Source: SKPT01 sp040905445 (GTDB lineage Bacteria > Planctomycetota > Phycisphaerae > Phycisphaerales > Phycisphaeraceae). Taken from it: 33,633 bases of DNA. Positions 32,547 to 33,633 of this stretch are shown here, piece after piece (position 1 is the first letter of the stretch; each line of letters starts with the position of its first letter). Location of the stretch: assembly GCA_040905445.1 (NCBI GenBank), contig JBBDRN010000024.1, forward strand, positions 1 to 33,633, read 5' to 3'. The notes beneath the pieces are model-generated. The model searched no databases. It worked only from the letters and a program-made list of their open reading frames with translations, and was not told where the DNA came from. The translations under genes were made by a program, and so were the position numbers.

Positions 32547-33026
32547 TCATCCCCCGCCTCCGTGTCCCTGTGTCTCGGTGGTTGTTGTCAGCCCCCCAGG
32601 CAGCGTCTCAACGAACGCCCGAATCTCGTCGCGCACCCGCCGGTAGTGATCCAGCGCCCGCTCCGGGTCGGTCTCCCCGGCCGCGAGCCGGGGCGGATCG
32701 TCAAATCCGCGGTGCACCACCGTCGCCTCGCCGGGAAACCGCGGACACGTCTCGTGCGCGCTCGCGCACACCGTCACGACGTAGTCGAAGCTCACGTCCG
32801 CCAGCTCATCGAGCGTCTTGCTGTGGTGGCTGGCGATGTCGACGCCCGCCTCGGCCATGACGTGCACGGCATGCGGGTTGAGGCCGTGCGTCTCGATCCC
32901 CGCCGAGTACGCCTCGATGGCGTCGCCCCTGAGCTGCCGCGCCCACCCCTCGGCCATCTGGCTGCGGCAGGCGTTGCCGGTGCAGAGGAACAACACCCTC
33001 AGCTTGGCGTTGGCGTTCGGTAGCAT
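32547..33026 (-). CDS. arsC: thioredoxin-coupled arsenate reductase, low-molecular-weight phosphatase type
   Basis: Reduces arsenate to arsenite. The 159-residue protein has the P-loop Cys15-X5-Arg21 (LFLCTGNACRSQMAEGWAR), and the redox cysteines C87 and C94 (TVCASAHETCP), then D109/D110 (GFDDPPR), all needed for the thioredoxin-coupled cycle. The start ATG at 33026 lies inside the end of arsR (28-base overlap), so the two are translationally coupled. Its product feeds arsM and acr3. Confidence 0.96.
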   Translation of the reverse strand: MLPNANAKLRVLFLCTGNACRSQMAEGWARQLRGDAIEAYSAGIETHGLNPHAVHVMAEAGVDIASHHSKTLDELADVSFDYVVTVCASAHETCPRFPGEATVVHRGFDDPPRLAAGETDPERALDHYRRVRDEIRAFVETLPGGLTTTTETQGHGGGG

Positions 33027-33373
33027 GCCGTCAGTTCCTCGAGGGCCTGCCCGCGGATGCAGCAGAGCCGATCCGCGTCCGCCACGGCCGCCTGCTCCTG
33101 TTCAAGATTGCGCAGTGCCCAGCGAATCGCCTCGCGCACGACGGGCGGCGCCCCCCGGCCGGCCAAGCGGTAGTAATGCCACCGCCCCTGCTTGCGCCGC
33201 TCGATGAGCCCCGCCTGGTGCAACAGCTCCAGGTGCCGCGACACCGTGGACGGCGCCAGCTCCAGCAGCTCGACGAGCTGGCAGACGCAAAGCTCCCCGC
33301 GTCCCAGGGCCACGAGCGCCCGGACGCGGGTTTCGTCCGACAGGGCCTTGGTGATGGTGAGAAAGTCTCGCAT
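32999..33373 (-). CDS. arsR: ArsR-family arsenic-responsive repressor
   Basis: A 124-residue winged-helix repressor. The metal-binding ELCVCQL (C29, C31) lies in the ArsR-type alpha-3 site, followed by the helix-turn-helix LELAPSTVSRHLELLHQAGLIERRKQGRW. Extra cysteines C104, C105 (RLCCIRG) and C117 (TACYRT) near the C-terminus could add to As(III) binding. It is first in the operon arsR-arsC-arsM-acr3 and should release the operator at 33398-33417 when arsenite binds. Confidence 0.95.
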   Translation of the reverse strand: MRDFLTITKALSDETRVRALVALGRGELCVCQLVELLELAPSTVSRHLELLHQAGLIERRKQGRWHYYRLAGRGAPPVVREAIRWALRNLEQEQAAVADADRLCCIRGQALEELTACYRTPTPS

Positions 33374-33397
33374 GGGGCGGCGCGTCCGGGCATAGTC

Positions 33398-33442
33398 ACT
33401 TCGTCAGATGCCGAAGTATACACGCAGCCCGCCCCATGTCAA
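33398..33442 (-). promoter_or_regulatory. arsenic operon promoter and ArsR operator
   Basis: On the minus strand a perfect TTGACA (33442-33437) and TATACT (33420-33415) are 16 bases apart, the strongest promoter match in the window. The inverted pair ACTTCG (33398-33403) / CGAAGT (33412-33417), 8 bases apart, overlaps the -10 box and the start region, as expected for an ArsR operator. The leader to the arsR ATG would be about 35 bases. Confidence 0.82.
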
Positions 33443-33570
33443 CCAGCCATGAAGGAGTTGGCGCAGAGCCCACTGCCCCCGGCCATCGCGTCTTAATGCT
33501 GGGTTCATCCGGGATCTTCGGGGCCTGACCCCGACCCCGGGCCGTGTCGCAATCGCTGGCACCAGACTTC

Positions 33571-33625
33571 AGCCCCGCAGGGGCTGCGGGTTGTAGCCAC
33601 GGGTGCAGCGCAGCGGAACCCGTGG
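33571..33625. repeat. two-hairpin dispersed repeat at window end
   Basis: AGCCCC-GCA-GGGGCT (33571-33585) followed by CCACGGGT (33597-33604) / ACCCGTGG (33618-33625) with a 13-base loop GCAGCGCAGCGGA. This paired layout resembles a repeat I recall from other planctomycete genomes (inference from memory). No gene is recognised in 33444-33633. Confidence 0.6.
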
Positions 33626-33633
33626 AACGCGGC

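Overview
The window is GC-rich, densely coded on both strands, and looks like a chromosome fragment of a planctomycete, most likely a Phycisphaerae-type bacterium. The signs are a PEP-CTERM sorted protein, a McsA/McsB protein-arginine kinase pair outside the Firmicutes ctsR-clpC setting, scattered single housekeeping genes (nuoB, accD, panB, pyrG) away from their usual operons, type IV pilin-like proteins, and many different palindromic repeats in the gaps. This assignment is inference; no rRNA, tRNA or CRISPR array was seen.

Layout. 1-436 holds the 5' part of a divergent CTP synthase (minus strand). 772-5108 is a plus-strand run for a surface glycan or glycolipid: GT4 glycosyltransferase, NAD-dependent epimerase, hexapeptide acyltransferase and a flippase-like membrane protein. 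A PhyH-type dioxygenase, a SppA-like lipoprotein peptidase, a YbaB protein and a solitary nuoB follow. 8593-17138 is all minus strand: an orphan OppF-type ATPase, an HtrA/Deg protease, panB, an AbrB/MazE-Doc toxin-antitoxin pair with its own promoter and palindromic operator, and a two-gene heterodimeric ABC exporter with one degenerate ATP site. 17547-18854 holds two unrecognised proteins. 18947-20961 pairs a PEP-CTERM protein with a divergent LuxR-type regulator. 21131-22704 is mcsA-mcsB. 22838-26564 carries a single-domain response regulator with a long insert and four pilin/PilX-like proteins. 26698-30348 has an FAH-family enzyme, accD, a putative TIM-barrel glycoside hydrolase and a DinB-family protein. 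30311-33373 is an arsenic operon, arsR-arsC-arsM-acr3, with a near-consensus promoter overlapped by an ArsR-type inverted repeat.

The least expected structure lies between the genes. A palindromic element with arms TAGGGTCCGCTGTGCGGACC occurs five times (7229, 18884, 20959, 24743, 28538). At every copy the first three bases of an arm, TAG, are the stop codon of the adjacent gene, on either strand. Four of the five sit between converging genes, which suggests a mobile or dispersed element that acts as stop codon plus bidirectional terminator. Other hairpin families (CTGACAAG, CACTGGTGG, GCGAAGCGGCAAGCCG, CCACGGGT, GAATTC-rich, GCGAAG-rich) fill most of the remaining gaps.
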